Assembly: GCF_029392095.1 (NCBI RefSeq)
Contig: NZ_CP113930.1
Span: 496,001-560,000, forward strand
Origin: Lactobacillus sp. ESL0700
GTDB lineage: Bacteria > Bacillota > Bacilli > Lactobacillales > Lactobacillaceae
Reading direction: 5' to 3'
Length of the DNA stretch: 64,000 nt
Shown: positions 1 to 10,199 of the stretch, piece by piece
How the letters are laid out: each line of letters starts with the position of its first letter
Numbering within the stretch: position 1 is the first letter of the stretch
Notes under the pieces: generated by a model
What the model saw: only the letters and a program-made list of their open reading frames with translations
Databases searched by the model: none
Told to the model about the DNA's origin: nothing
Position numbers and translations under genes: made by a program

Positions 1-1
1 C

Positions 2-3000
2 GTTGGCAAGAAAGCTAACTTTAGTATTGTTGGGACTAATATGGGTAACTTTGCCGGAACACTGATGAACATCGGTGGTACTTCCAAGATAACCGGTAGT
101 GACTTTAGCATTAAACTGACTGATAATCCTGGAACTGGCAAGTTAACCCTGTTTAACCCAGGTAATGGGACAACGATTACTAACCCAGATGACTTTTTGC
201 TTGATCGGGGAGCTAACAGTGCTGCCAACATTCTTTCAACAGGTAATTTTGCTCTTAATAGCGTCAGATTGAAGCAACCGGGCGAAACTGTTTCCAAAGC
301 CTTCAGAACGTTTGGCTTTAAAGGCAACAGTAATGGTACACTGTCAACTTTAAGCAACTTGATTGAGGGGATTAGTCCGAGTGATGAAGCTGCCGCAATT
401 GCTTTAATTAATAATCAGAACTTGTCGACTTTGGAATTTATCAGTGCAAATGATGGCTTCTTAACCATTGATCCAATTGCGGAAGACGATATTGATATTG
501 ACGATGACGACAATGAAATAATTACTGGTTATGCCAACGAAGGTGGCGCATATATTTCTGCGGTAATGCCTAATGGCAGCCGTGTGGGAACGGTAACGAG
601 TCCGTATCATAAAGAAGCTGAGCAAGGGATTAAGTATGCGGCTGTTTCCGCTGATACTCCAGAAACCAGTGGTGCCCATCAAGGCAAGTTTAAGTTTACG
701 GTGACGATTCCAAGCAGCCAGCTTGCTGGTGTTACATCTGGTAGCACGGCAACGTTAACTGCCACTAAGAACTTCGTTGAAGGTGATCCGTCACTGGCAG
801 ATCCGCAAAACCCACAAACAGCCAAACTTTATTCGGCTGATGAAATTTCAACCAAACGGCAAGCAGATGCAGTTAAGAAGATTAATGATGCGGCAGCGGC
901 AGCAAAGCAGCAGATAAATACTTTGTTTGGCTCCGATACTGCTAAGGCACAGCCATATCTTGATCAGATTGATGAGTGGGTTAATAAGTCGACGGCTAAT
1001 GACCCAACTTCTGCTGATTCGGTTTACGGCACAACTGATAAGGATGAAATAATTAACCGTCGCGACACAGCAATTACAGCAATTAACCAGCAGGTAACTG
1101 ATGCTCAAGTAGCAAACGCTGAAAGTGCTCGGGCTGCAGCTAAAAAGGAAGTTCAAGATTACGCGGATAAGGCTAACCAATATTTAGGTACAACTACTGA
1201 TGATGCCCAAATCAAGGCCTACGTTGATGCCGCCAATAAAGCAATCGATGAGGCAACAGGTGATGATATTACTGCGGCTGTTGGTCAAGCAAAGAAAGAT
1301 ATTTTAGCTGAGTTCAAGACTAAGGCACAGGCAGCCGTAACTAAGGAGACCAGCACTAATTCGAATAGAATTAAAAATGTTTTCGCATTATCGTCAGAGC
1401 AAAAGACGAAGTATGGTGATGAACTGCAATCAGCCTCTACAGATGGTATAGCCGCAATTACGGCAGCTGACGATTTAGATAAAGCTGGTGCTGCTTACCA
1501 AACGGCTGAGACAAATATGGGTAAGGTCTTTGCGACAGCTAGCGATGTTTCAGACTTGCGTAAATATAAGAACGGGTTGGAGCAAAAGTATCCAAGTTTA
1601 AAGGATAAACTCGAAAGTGAGTCAGCAAGTTATGAAGATCAGATTGATGCTGGCACCAGTGATTTAGCTGCTGGTAAAGCTGCCCTTGACAAGATTGTTA
1701 CCGCGCATAATTCTGCAGCAACTACTGAATTGCAGACAGCTTATGATAAAGCTAAACAAGAGCTTGCAAGCAGTTCTAATTCCAAGGTTCAAGATGCGTT
1801 AACTGCAGCCCAAGATGCAATTAATGCAGTGGGCACTGCGGGTGACGAAGCTGATATGACTGCTAAAAAAGAGGCAGCCCAAACAGCAATTGACAAGTTG
1901 AACGCGTTAATTACCTTGCAAAACGAGGCTACTAGTGAAAAGTCGAAGTACGCCGCAATGTATCCTAATGATGCTTCTGTTGTCGAACAGATTAATTCAG
2001 ACATTGATACCGTATTAGCAACGGGAATTGACAAGATAACAGATAGTTCTACGACTAAAGATAATTTGCAGGAAGTAACGACTGCTGGCATCGTGGGCAT
2101 TGACCGCGTTGGTGCTAAGGCACAACTTGAGCAAAAGGCGCAAGAGATTAAAGATCAGATTAACAATTTGTCGGGCTTGAGTGCTGGTGAACGTGACGAG
2201 CAAATTCAAAAAGTAGATGACTTGTTGACTAACAGCAAGCATACTGGTTATCAAGATCAAATCGATCACGCAGCTAGTCAAGATGCGGTTAACACATTGA
2301 CTGCTGCCGGTCTTACTGCGCTGAATAATTTGTTAACGGACCAAACATTAGCTTCTGAAAAGAATAATGCAATTACTAAATTGCAGGCTGCACAAAAAGC
2401 CGCTAATGATCAAATTGATGGTACTAGTTTGAGCGATACCGACAAGGCTAAATATAAGCAGGACATCCAAGATCAAGTTGATCAAGGAATTAGCAATATT
2501 CAAGCAGGGACTTCACAGGGTGCAATTAACGATGCCGAAGTAACTGCCGAGAATCATATTAATGGCATTGTAACTAATGCTAATAGTCAGGATACTGCAT
2601 TGCAGGCTGCACAAACTGCCGCAATCAATGACCTTAATCAATATGCGCAAACTGCTAAGAATACAATTGACAGCTTGCCAGCTGATCAGGTGAGTGCTAG
2701 CGAGAAGGAAGCCTACAAGAAGCAAATTGACCAAGCGGTTACCGCTGCAACTAATAACATTAATACCGCAACAACGCCAGATGACGTTGCTAGTTCCAAG
2801 ACAATTGGTAAGACTAACATTGATAAAGTTCAAGTAGCCGCCGATTTAGCGGCTGCTAAAGCCAAAGCGGTGCAAGAATTAACGGCTTCGCAGACAGCTA
2901 ATAAGCAAAAAATTGATGATTTGTTTACCGCAGGCAAGATTGATGCCGATAAACAAGATGAGTTAAAGGGCAAGATTGATGACTTTTATAGCGATGCCGT

Positions 3001-6000
3001 TGATAAAGTCAATAATGATACCTCAACCAATCGAATTACAGTTGATAAGAATGCCGGAATTAAGGCAATGAATGGTGTGGCAACTGATGCTGCTAACACT
3101 GCTAATCAAGAAATTGCGGATGCTAAGGATAACGCGTTAGATAATGACGGTAATCCAATTGGGTTGAATAATTTGGCTGAGCAACTTAAAGAGCACATTG
3201 AGCAAGATAGTAATTTAGGGCCAAGCCAAAAATTAGATTACCAAAAGCAAATTGATGATGCTTTAAGTAGTGCCAAGGCCGATGTCGCTGCAGCAGAGAC
3301 AACAGATGCTGTTAAACAGGCAGCAACTGATGGCCGGACTGCAATGTTGCAGATTAAAGATGCTGCAGATTTAAAGTCAGCCAAGATTGCTGCTGAACGA
3401 GCATTACTAGCCAAGCATGATGCCGTAATTGATGCGATTAACCAAAAGAATAATATCGATAGTGACGGCAAGGCTGCATTAATTGCTCAAGTTGAGTCTG
3501 CGTATAATACCGCTTTAGGCAAGGTTGATAATCCAACACCAGCAACGATTAACCAAGTTAATACTGAGCGTGATAATGGTATTGACAACATGCAAAACGT
3601 TTTAATCAGTGCCGGTGACCTTGATAGTTCAATTAAGGAATACCAAGATAAGCTTGACCAAGTAGCTCAGGATGCAGTCGAGCGAGTTAATAATTCGTCA
3701 ATGACTGATGACGCTAAGCAAGAAGCAGTTACGGAAATTAACAAGGCCCGTGATGAAGGCAAAAAGCAGATTGCTGCCCAAGATAATTTAGCTGATATTA
3801 AGACTGCCGAAGCTGCTGGTGAAGCCGCAATTTTAAAGGCAGAAAAAGATACTAGTTTGGCTGCTGCTAAGGATGTTGCCAATAAGCAAATTGATGATGC
3901 AGTTACTAATGCTAAACAGGAGCTTAATGATCCTGCTCGCGGTCTGAATGCCGCTGAAATTGCTGCTGCTGAAGCTGCAATTGATGCAGATGCAATTGAC
4001 GCTCACAATAAGATTAATGCGGCGACAACTGAAGCTGCAGTTACTGCTGCTGAAAAATTGGGTCAATCAACAATTTATCAAGAAGTTGATAAGGCAGCAT
4101 TGGTGGCAAAGAAGCGCCATGCTAAAGAAGAAATTCAGGCTGCAATTGATGCAGGACAATTTAGCGAAGAAGATAAGCAGAAAGCCCAGACAATTATGGA
4201 CACTGCTAATACTGAAATTGATGCTGCAACTGATAATGACAGAATTAAGGCTATCAAGGATGCTGCTTTAGAAGGAATTAAAAATATTAAAGATGCTGCT
4301 GATTTGAATACTGCCAAAGATGCTGCGATTGCTGCTCTTGATAAGGAATTAAATGGTGATGGAACTGCTGAAAATCCAGGAATTTTGGCCCAGATTGCTA
4401 ATAACCATGACTTAACTCCTGAGGAAGTAACAAAATATCAGGACCAAGCTAAGGCTGCTTATACTAAGGCAGTTGCTGAAATTAATGGCTCTAAAGATGC
4501 AGAATCAATTACAGCTAGAGAACGTGCTGGAAAGCTTAATATTGACAAAGCTTTGACTGACGCCATCTTGCAAAATAAGAAGAATAAGGCTAACGCCGAA
4601 CTGGAGCAGTTTGCTAAAGATGCTGCAACTGCAATTGATCAGTTAGAGTTGGATCAAACCAAAAAGGATGAACTGAAGAGTTCAGTTAACAGTGAATTGG
4701 AGAAGGCAGAGAATAAGATTAATGCTGCAACCGATGAAGCTGGAATTAATACGGCTTTAGCTGATGGCAAGACTGCCATTAGTAATATTAGCGATCATGC
4801 AACTGATGAAGAATTGACCCAAGCAGCAACGAATGCCATCGCTGATTTGCAAAATAAAGCAGATGATGTCAAGAAGCAGATTGCCCAGTCTTACCATGAT
4901 GGCAAGATCGATCAGGATCAATACAAGCAATTGAACGACCAGGTTCAGACTGCCCTTGATAATGCAACAACAGCCATTAATCAGGCAAAAACTCCTGATG
5001 AAGTTTCTTCAGCAGCAGCAACTGGCGCAACATCTATTGCCGCAGTTGGCACTGCTAAGGGTGTCAAAGAAGCTCTGAATGATAATTTGACGGCTTTGAA
5101 TAACGCTGCCGATCAGGCAAATCAAGCAATTGATGCGTCATCGAGTTCACCTGCTGAAAAGAAGAAGCAGAAGGCCGCAATTGAGGCTGAACGAGTTAAG
5201 GCTGCAGATAAGATTAAGGCTGCCAAGAATACCTCCGATCCAATCACCAATATGGCGGCTGCTAAGGATGATGGCGTAAAGACAATTGCGAACATTTCTA
5301 AGCTTTATGGTGACAAAGATGCCGCAATTAAAGATTTGAAGAAAAAGGCTGATGCAGCTAAAGCGCAAATTGCAGAGCTTGCTAAGAATCCATCTGATGC
5401 CGCTAACCCATATTTGAGTGCCGGTGAAGTTACGGCCGCTAACAAGGCAGTAACCGATGCATTGAATGCCGCTATTTCAACAATTAACGCAGCAGCGGAT
5501 AAAGATGAAATTGATTCAGCCAAAACCGCTGGTGACGAAGCAATTACTAACTCAATTTTGCCAGCACAATTAATAGTTGAGAAGAACAAGCAAATTGCTG
5601 CAATTAATGCTTATGCTAACGGTGCAAATGGTAACGGTGCAATTGATGGCTTAGGCTTAACTGATGAGCAAAAGACCGCTTTGAAAGCCCAAATTGAGGC
5701 AGCGAGAAAGAAAGCCGTTGATAAGATTAATAATGTTCAGTTACCAGCTAACCCTACGACTGCCGATTTGACAGATGCGACAGCGGCAATTACTGACGCT
5801 GAGCAGGGTAATGTAACAAATGGCGACGTAGCTGACTTTGGTGAGGCAGGCATTAATACAATTGTTAATGCTGCTAACGATCAAGGAACGCTAAACCATA
5901 AGAATGACAACATTAAGGCACTGGAACAATATGCTGCTGACGCAAAACAGAAGATTGAACAACTGGGCTTGCCAGCAGATAAGCAGCAGGATCAAAAAGC

Positions 6001-9000
6001 TGCAGTTGATGCTGAAGTTACAAAGGCCAAGGCCAAGATTTTGGCTGCTGCTGATGCAACTGCTGCCGATACGGAATTATCCACAGGCAAGACAAACATT
6101 GACAATGTTTTAGGAAGTGCTCAGCTTGACGGTAAGAAGTGTGCAGCCCTTGATGCTGTTAAGGATGAACAAACTAGGGCAATCGCAATTGTTAATAAAT
6201 CGAGTCTGACGCCGGAGCAAAAGAAGGCGGCAATTGCGGAGATTAACGGTGTTTATGCTGGTATCAAGCAAAACATTGAGGCAACTGCTAATGATTCTGA
6301 CCTTGACACTGCTAAAACAGATGGGATTAACAAGGTTCGCGCTATTTTAAACAAAGAAAATAGTGAAAATCACCCATACTTCAATAATGAAATCGACAAT
6401 ACGAAGGACTTGGCAACTGATTACGGTAATTTAGTGTTAACTGCCGATGAAAAATCCAAGTACAGCGATTTAATTGCAAAAGTTGAACAAGGCATTAGTG
6501 ATCTCAATGGCTCGACTGATTTAGGAACAGCAGTTAATGCTTATGACAGCGGTAGAACTGCATTGAATAAGTTGATTGCTGATAAAGAAGTCAACGACGC
6601 AGCTCAAGCAGCCAAGGATAAGATTGACCAAATTCCAGATGATGTTTTGAGCAGTGCCGACAAGGAAGCATTGAAGGCCAAAGTTGATACTGCTGCTGAT
6701 AAGGCAACGAGTGCCATTAACAAGGTTGATGCACCTGCTGGGGATGTTGCCGGCAAGGCTGACAAGATTAATCAAATTAAGACAGATGGCATGAAGGATA
6801 TTGCTGCTTATGATACTCAGGCATTGGATCACACTAAGACTGATGCGAAGAATAAGTTAAAGCAAGAAGCAGACGACGCCAACACGGCAATTGATAATTC
6901 TAATTTGACCGACGAGCAAAAGACAGAGCAGAAGCAAAAAGTGCAAGAAGCTTTGACAGATGCTCAAGGCAAGGTAGATGCAGCGACTGATCAAGCTGGA
7001 GTTAATACGGCTTTGTCAGATGGCAAGACAGCAATTGATGACGTTTCCAAGACGACTACAATTTTGCTTGATAAGAATCAAGCAATTAAGGACTTGCAAG
7101 ACGCTGCCGATAAAGCCAATGCAGCAATTGACGCTTCTAACTTGTCTGATGAGGATAAGGCTGCAAGGAAGGCAGATGTTGCTGCTGCAGTGGAAGATGC
7201 ACAATATGGTATTGGTCAAGCAACAACTAGTGATGAAATTCAAACTGCATTGACAACTGGTAAGACAGCGATTGAAAAAGTAGAAACCGATGTGAACTTG
7301 CAAGCTGCCAAGAATAAAGCAAAGCAAGATTTGCAAGATGCAGCCGACAAGGTCAACACGGCAATCGATAGTTCCAATTTAACTGACGAGCAAAAGACGG
7401 AGCAGAAGCAAAAAGTACAAGATGCTTTGACAGATGCTCAAGGTAAAGTAGATACTGCCGCTGATCAAACAGCAATTGATAAAGCTGTGTCGGATGGTAA
7501 GACAGCGATTGAAAAAGTAGAAACCGATGTGAACTTGCAAGTTGCCAAGAATAAAGCAAAGCAAGATTTGCAAGATGCAGCTGATAATGCCAATACGGCA
7601 ATTGATAATTCTAATTTAACTGACGAGCAAAAGACGGAGCAGAAGCAAAAGGTGCAAGATGCTTTGACAGATGCTCAAGGTAAAGTAGATACTGCCGCTG
7701 ATCAAACAGAAATTGATACTGCTGTGTCAGATGGTAAGACAGCGATTACTACTGTGACAACTGGTACGACGCTCCTTGACACACAGCACAATGCTGAAGA
7801 GCAATTGCAGTCAGCCGCAAATGATGCTATCGCAGCAATTGATAATTCAAACTTGACTGATGCAGAAAAGACAGAGCAAAAGCAAAAGGTACAGGATGAC
7901 TTAACGGCAGCTAAAGACAAGGTTAACCAAGCAACTGATCCTGCTGGTGTCGCAAGTGAGTTGAGCAAGGGTAAAGAGTTACTTACTGCTAGACAAGATG
8001 CAATTACTAAGATTGACCAAGCTTACACCACGGCTAAGGAAAAACTAGCTGCAGGAAAAATTAGTCCAACGCAATTGGCTGATGCTAAGCAAAAAGCACT
8101 GACTAGCTTAAACGGCGCAACAACCAGTGATGAAATAAATAATCAGCTTGACGACTTGGTTCGTGATATTGCTAAGGCAGCCGTTCAGGACGCAGCCAAT
8201 GCAGCTGATCAAGCTATTGACAGCAACACTAGTTACAGCCAATCTGATAAGACCAAGCTCAAGGACAAAATTGCCGAATTGCTAAATGCAGCAACCAAAG
8301 ATCAAGGTGCAATTGATCATGCAACTGGTCACGATGGTGTAATTGTCGAACGTGACAATGCAATTGATGAAATCATCAAGCATTACACTGATAAACAGAC
8401 GATTGACAATCTTCTGCATGGCAATGATAGCAGCAGTTCAAACGGCGGTTCAACAGTAACACCGACACCACTGCCAACTCTGCCAGTAAGCAATACAGCA
8501 AGTAAGAAGCAAACTTTACGGCACAACTCTTACGTCTATGATGAAAGTGGTAAGCGAGCTAATAAGTTAGTTCTGAAGGCTGGTTCAACGGTTAAGACAT
8601 ATGGTACCAAGGAGATTGCTGGTCAGACTTACGTAATTGTTCACAGTCAAGGTCAAGAATATTACCTAGTTGCTGAGAACATCATTGGTAAGTCAGCTAA
8701 GTTGAGCCATAATGCTTATGTCTACAACCATGCTGGCAAACGTGTCGGCAAGACCGTGCTCAAGAAGGGTAAATCGATTACAGTTTATGGCAGTCCAGTC
8801 AAGATTGCTGGTAAGCAGTACTACATTATTAGCGCTGGCAGATATGTCAAAGCCGCTGGGGTCAAGACTGCAATAAATACCGGTACTGCGAGTCAACCAA
8901 CGACTTTAGGACCGAATGAAAAACCGTTAATGCACAATGCTTATTTGTACAATAAAAAAGGTGAGCGTGTCAGCGAAGTAGTGCTGACTAGCAATTCGGT

Positions 9001-9268
9001 TGTTGAAGTAGCAGGTAGCTTGACCGTCAATGGTCGCGAGTTTACCAAGCTGACTAACGGCTATTATGTCGCAGCTGCTAATGTCACTGGCACTGAGCAA
9101 AAGCTGACGCACAATGCGGCTGTTTACAATAAGTCTGGTAAGCAAATTGGCAAAAAGGTAATTAAGAAGGGCAAGCAGGTCACTGTTTATGGCGATCCAA
9201 TTACGATTAAAGGTAAAAAGTATTACATTATTGGTCGCAACCAATATCTTAAGGCAAGTAATTTTTAG
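2..9268 (+). CDS. Giant repeat-rich surface protein with C-terminal SLAP modules (5' end outside window)
   Basis: The reading frame is open to the window edge, so the gene starts upstream. The first in-frame ATG at 41 is probably internal, because no ribosome site precedes it. From that ATG 3075 residues are visible. Residues about 1-260 look beta-rich with an acidic Asp run near 150-160. Residues about 265-2790 are a long chain of Ala/Asp/Lys-rich helical repeats of roughly 70-80 residues, resembling DUF1542 wall-protein repeats, with recurring signatures such as LTDEQKTEQKQKVQ and SDGKTAI. A Ser/Thr/Pro linker follows, then four SLAP-type modules (about 2824-3075, each beginning with an HNxxVY-like motif). 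SLAP modules bind lactobacillar cell wall non-covalently, and no LPXTG is present. A rod-like adhesin or wall-spanning protein is likely; the ligand is unknown. Confidence 0.85.
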   Translation, partial: VGKKANFSIVGTNMGNFAGTLMNIGGTSKITGSDFSIKLTDNPGTGKLTLFNPGNGTTITNPDDFLLDRGANSAANILSTGNFALNSVRLKQPGETVSKAFRTFGFKGNSNGTLSTLSNLIEGISPSDEAAAIALINNQNLSTLEFISANDGFLTIDPIAEDDIDIDDDDNEIITGYANEGGAYISAVMPNGSRVGTVTSPYHKEAEQGIKYAAVSADTPETSGAHQGKFKFTVTIPSSQLAGVTSGSTATLTATKNFVEGDPSLADPQNPQTAKLYSADEISTKRQADAVKKINDAAAAAKQQINTLFGSDTAKAQPYLDQIDEWVNKSTANDPTSADSVYGTTDKDEIINRRDTAITAINQQVTDAQVANAESARAAAKKEVQDYADKANQYLGTTTDDAQIKAYVDAANKAIDEATGDDITAAVGQAKKDILAEFKTKAQAAVTKETSTNSNRIKNVFALSSEQKTKYGDELQSASTDGIAAITAADDLDKAGAAYQTAETNMGKVFATASDVSDLRKYKNGLEQKYPSLKDKLESESASYEDQIDAGTSDLAAGKAALDKIVTAHNSAATTELQTAYDKAKQELASSSNSKVQDALTAAQDAINAVGTAGDEADMTAKKEAAQTAIDKLNALITLQNEATSEKSKYAAMYPNDASVVEQINSDIDTVLATGIDKITDSSTTKDNLQEVTTAGIVGIDRVGAKAQLEQKAQEIKDQINNLSGLSAGERDEQIQKVDDLLTNSKHTGYQDQIDHAASQDAVNTLTAAGLTALNNLLTDQTLASEKNNAITKLQAAQKAANDQIDGTSLSDTDKAKYKQDIQDQVDQGISNIQAGTSQGAINDAEVTAENHINGIVTNANSQDTALQAAQTAAINDLNQYAQTAKNTIDSLPADQVSASEKEAYKKQIDQAVTAATNNINTATTPDDVASSKTIGKTNIDKVQVAADLAAAKAKAVQELTASQTANKQKIDDLFTAGKIDADKQDELKGKIDDFYSDAVDKVNNDTSTNRITVDKNAGIKAMNGVATDAANTANQEIADAKDNALDNDGNPIGLNNLAEQLKEHIEQDSNLGPSQKLDYQKQIDDALSSAKADVAAAETTDAVKQAATDGRTAMLQIKDAADLKSAKIAAERALLAKHDAVIDAINQKNNIDSDGKAALIAQVESAYNTALGKVDNPTPATINQVNTERDNGIDNMQNVLISAGDLDSSIKEYQDKLDQVAQDAVERVNNSSMTDDAKQEAVTEINKARDEGKKQIAAQDNLADIKTAEAAGEAAILKAEKDTSLAAAKDVANKQIDDAVTNAKQELNDPARGLNAAEIAAAEAAIDADAIDAHNKINAATTEAAVTAAEKLGQSTIYQEVDKAALVAKKRHAKEEIQAAIDAGQFSEEDKQKAQTIMDTANTEIDAATDNDRIKAIKDAALEGIKNIKDAADLNTAKDAAIAALDKELNGDGTAENPGILAQIANNHDLTPEEVTKYQDQAKAAYTKAVAEINGSKDAESITARERAGKLNIDKALTDAILQNKKNKANAELEQFAKDAATAIDQLELDQTKKDELKSSVNSELEKAENKINAATDEAGINTALADGKTAISNISDHATDEELTQAATNAIADLQNKADDVKKQIAQSYHDGKIDQDQYKQLNDQVQTALDNATTAINQAKTPDEVSSAAATGATSIAAVGTAKGVKEALNDNLTALNNAADQANQAIDASSSSPAEKKKQKAAIEAERVKAADKIKAAKNTSDPITNMAAAKDDGVKTIANISKLYGDKDAAIKDLKKKADAAKAQIAELAKNPSDAANPYLSAGEVTAANKAVTDALNAAISTINAAADKDEIDSAKTAGDEAITNSILPAQLIVEKNKQIAAINAYANGANGNGAIDGLGLTDEQKTALKAQIEAARKKAVDKINNVQLPANPTTADLTDATAAITDAEQGNVTNGDVADFGEAGINTIVNAANDQGTLNHKNDNIKALEQYAADAKQKIEQLGLPADKQQDQKAAVDAEVTKAKAKILAAADATAADTELSTGKTNIDNVLGSAQLDGKKCAALDAVKDEQTRAIAIVNKSSLTPEQKKAAIAEINGVYAGIKQNIEATANDSDLDTAKTDGINKVRAILNKENSENHPYFNNEIDNTKDLATDYGNLVLTADEKSKYSDLIAKVEQGISDLNGSTDLGTAVNAYDSGRTALNKLIADKEVNDAAQAAKDKIDQIPDDVLSSADKEALKAKVDTAADKATSAINKVDAPAGDVAGKADKINQIKTDGMKDIAAYDTQALDHTKTDAKNKLKQEADDANTAIDNSNLTDEQKTEQKQKVQEALTDAQGKVDAATDQAGVNTALSDGKTAIDDVSKTTTILLDKNQAIKDLQDAADKANAAIDASNLSDEDKAARKADVAAAVEDAQYGIGQATTSDEIQTALTTGKTAIEKVETDVNLQAAKNKAKQDLQDAADKVNTAIDSSNLTDEQKTEQKQKVQDALTDAQGKVDTAADQTAIDKAVSDGKTAIEKVETDVNLQVAKNKAKQDLQDAADNANTAIDNSNLTDEQKTEQKQKVQDALTDAQGKVDTAADQTEIDTAVSDGKTAITTVTTGTTLLDTQHNAEEQLQSAANDAIAAIDNSNLTDAEKTEQKQKVQDDLTAAKDKVNQATDPAGVASELSKGKELLTARQDAITKIDQAYTTAKEKLAAGKISPTQLADAKQKALTSLNGATTSDEINNQLDDLVRDIAKAAVQDAANAADQAIDSNTSYSQSDKTKLKDKIAELLNAATKDQGAIDHATGHDGVIVERDNAIDEIIKHYTDKQTIDNLLHGNDSSSSNGGSTVTPTPLPTLPVSNTASKKQTLRHNSYVYDESGKRANKLVLKAGSTVKTYGTKEIAGQTYVIVHSQGQEYYLVAENIIGKSAKLSHNAYVYNHAGKRVGKTVLKKGKSITVYGSPVKIAGKQYYIISAGRYVKAAGVKTAINTGTASQPTTLGPNEKPLMHNAYLYNKKGERVSEVVLTSNSVVEVAGSLTVNGREFTKLTNGYYVAAANVTGTEQKLTHNAAVYNKSGKQIGKKVIKKGKQVTVYGDPITIKGKKYYIIGRNQYLKASNF
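7022..7969 (+). repeat. Four in-frame tandem units of 237 bp
   Basis: Units begin at 7022, 7259, 7496 and 7733, each 237 bp (79 codons). The two middle units are nearly identical at nucleotide level, whereas repeats elsewhere in the gene are only similar at protein level. This points to recent duplication or gene conversion within the giant surface-protein gene. Confidence 0.8.
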
Positions 9269-9289
9269 ATAAATTATTTAACCCTAACA

Positions 9290-9321
9290 AAAAAACGCTA
9301 AGCTGAAAAGCCTAGCGTTTT
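9290..9321 (+). terminator. Terminator between convergent genes
   Basis: The hairpin arms AACGCTA and TAGCGTT, extended by A and T runs on both sides, lie between the surface-protein gene and the convergent BI-1 gene. The structure can serve both strands. Confidence 0.85.
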
Positions 9322-9341
9322 TTACTTGGAAAATTATGCTG

Positions 9342-10052
9342 TTAATTATTGTTGTTGCTGTATCCAAAAATCTCAAGAATAAATAGAAAAATATTAATGA
9401 AGTCAAGGTAGAGCTGCAGAGCGCCTAAGACGGCCAGACCGTTGGTTGAGACCTGATTGCCATAATTGTTGTAAATCAGCTTCATCTTGTTGGCATCGCT
9501 GGCAACTAAGCCGGTGAAGATGATTACACCAATGAAGGAGAAGATGTAAGTAATTGCTGGATTATGCAAAAACAGATTAACAATCCACGCGATGAAAAAG
9601 CCGAACAGTGCGGCACCGAAATACGCGCCCCAGTTGGTTAGGTCCTTTTTGGTAAAGGTTCCAAAGGCAGCCATTGCGATGAAGACAACACTTGAGGAAA
9701 CAAAGGCAGTTGTCAGCTGCGTTCCTGTGTAAAAGCCGGCAATTAGGGCAAATTCGAAACCGTAAATTACTGCCAAAATCATTAACATGATGAAGCTGGC
9801 TAGAGGATTGCGATTGGCCTTGAAGCTAATGCCCATTGATAAGGCAAAGGGAACCAGCAAGATCACCCACATCATTGCCACCGGCATCTGCATGACTGCA
9901 CTTCTAAAGACGGTCATCGTCAGGTACGAGGCAAGAGCGGAAACTAGCACTGCTACACCCATCAAGGCGTACATTTTAGTTAAAAAGCTGTTAGTATCAG
10001 AGATGCTGCGGATTTGCCGCCGCTGCTCTGGATTAGTATCAAAATTATTCAT
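9342..10052 (-). CDS. Bax inhibitor-1 (BI-1/YccA/YetJ) family membrane protein
   Basis: A 236-residue protein with seven probable membrane segments after a short hydrophilic N-terminus. It matches the BI-1/YetJ family, whose bacterial members are pH-sensitive calcium-leak or membrane quality-control proteins. The C-terminal region with conserved Asp (SDANKMKLIYNNYG) is typical of the family and bears the acidic residues used as the pore sensor. The ATG at 10052 has a GAAAG ribosome site. The gene is monocistronic, ends against the shared terminator, and faces away from rlmCD. The physiological substrate in this organism cannot be told from sequence. Confidence 0.88.
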   Translation of the reverse strand: MNNFDTNPEQRRQIRSISDTNSFLTKMYALMGVAVLVSALASYLTMTVFRSAVMQMPVAMMWVILLVPFALSMGISFKANRNPLASFIMLMILAVIYGFEFALIAGFYTGTQLTTAFVSSSVVFIAMAAFGTFTKKDLTNWGAYFGAALFGFFIAWIVNLFLHNPAITYIFSFIGVIIFTGLVASDANKMKLIYNNYGNQVSTNGLAVLGALQLYLDFINIFLFILEIFGYSNNNN

Positions 10053-10199
10053 AAAAATTTTCTTTCTATTTGGTTTAACTTGTTACTAAACTAACACAAT
10101 TAGGCTACCTAGTGAAGTAAAAGAGAGTAAGTAATTACTTTTCTCGCATTTTCCTGTAAAATAGAGATGTTAATCAGTGTTTGTAAAAAAGGACGAAAG

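Noticed and set aside
3948-4271. Leu/Gln-rich plus-strand frame of 107 codons, and many minus-strand frames, inside the giant surface-protein gene
   Set aside because: They are by-products of the repetitive Ala/Asp/Lys codons of the real gene, with no ribosome sites and low-complexity composition.
7022-7969. Regularly spaced repeats that could suggest a CRISPR array
   Set aside because: Units are 237 bp without unique spacers, in frame with a protein. No CRISPR repeat-spacer pattern or cas gene is in the window.
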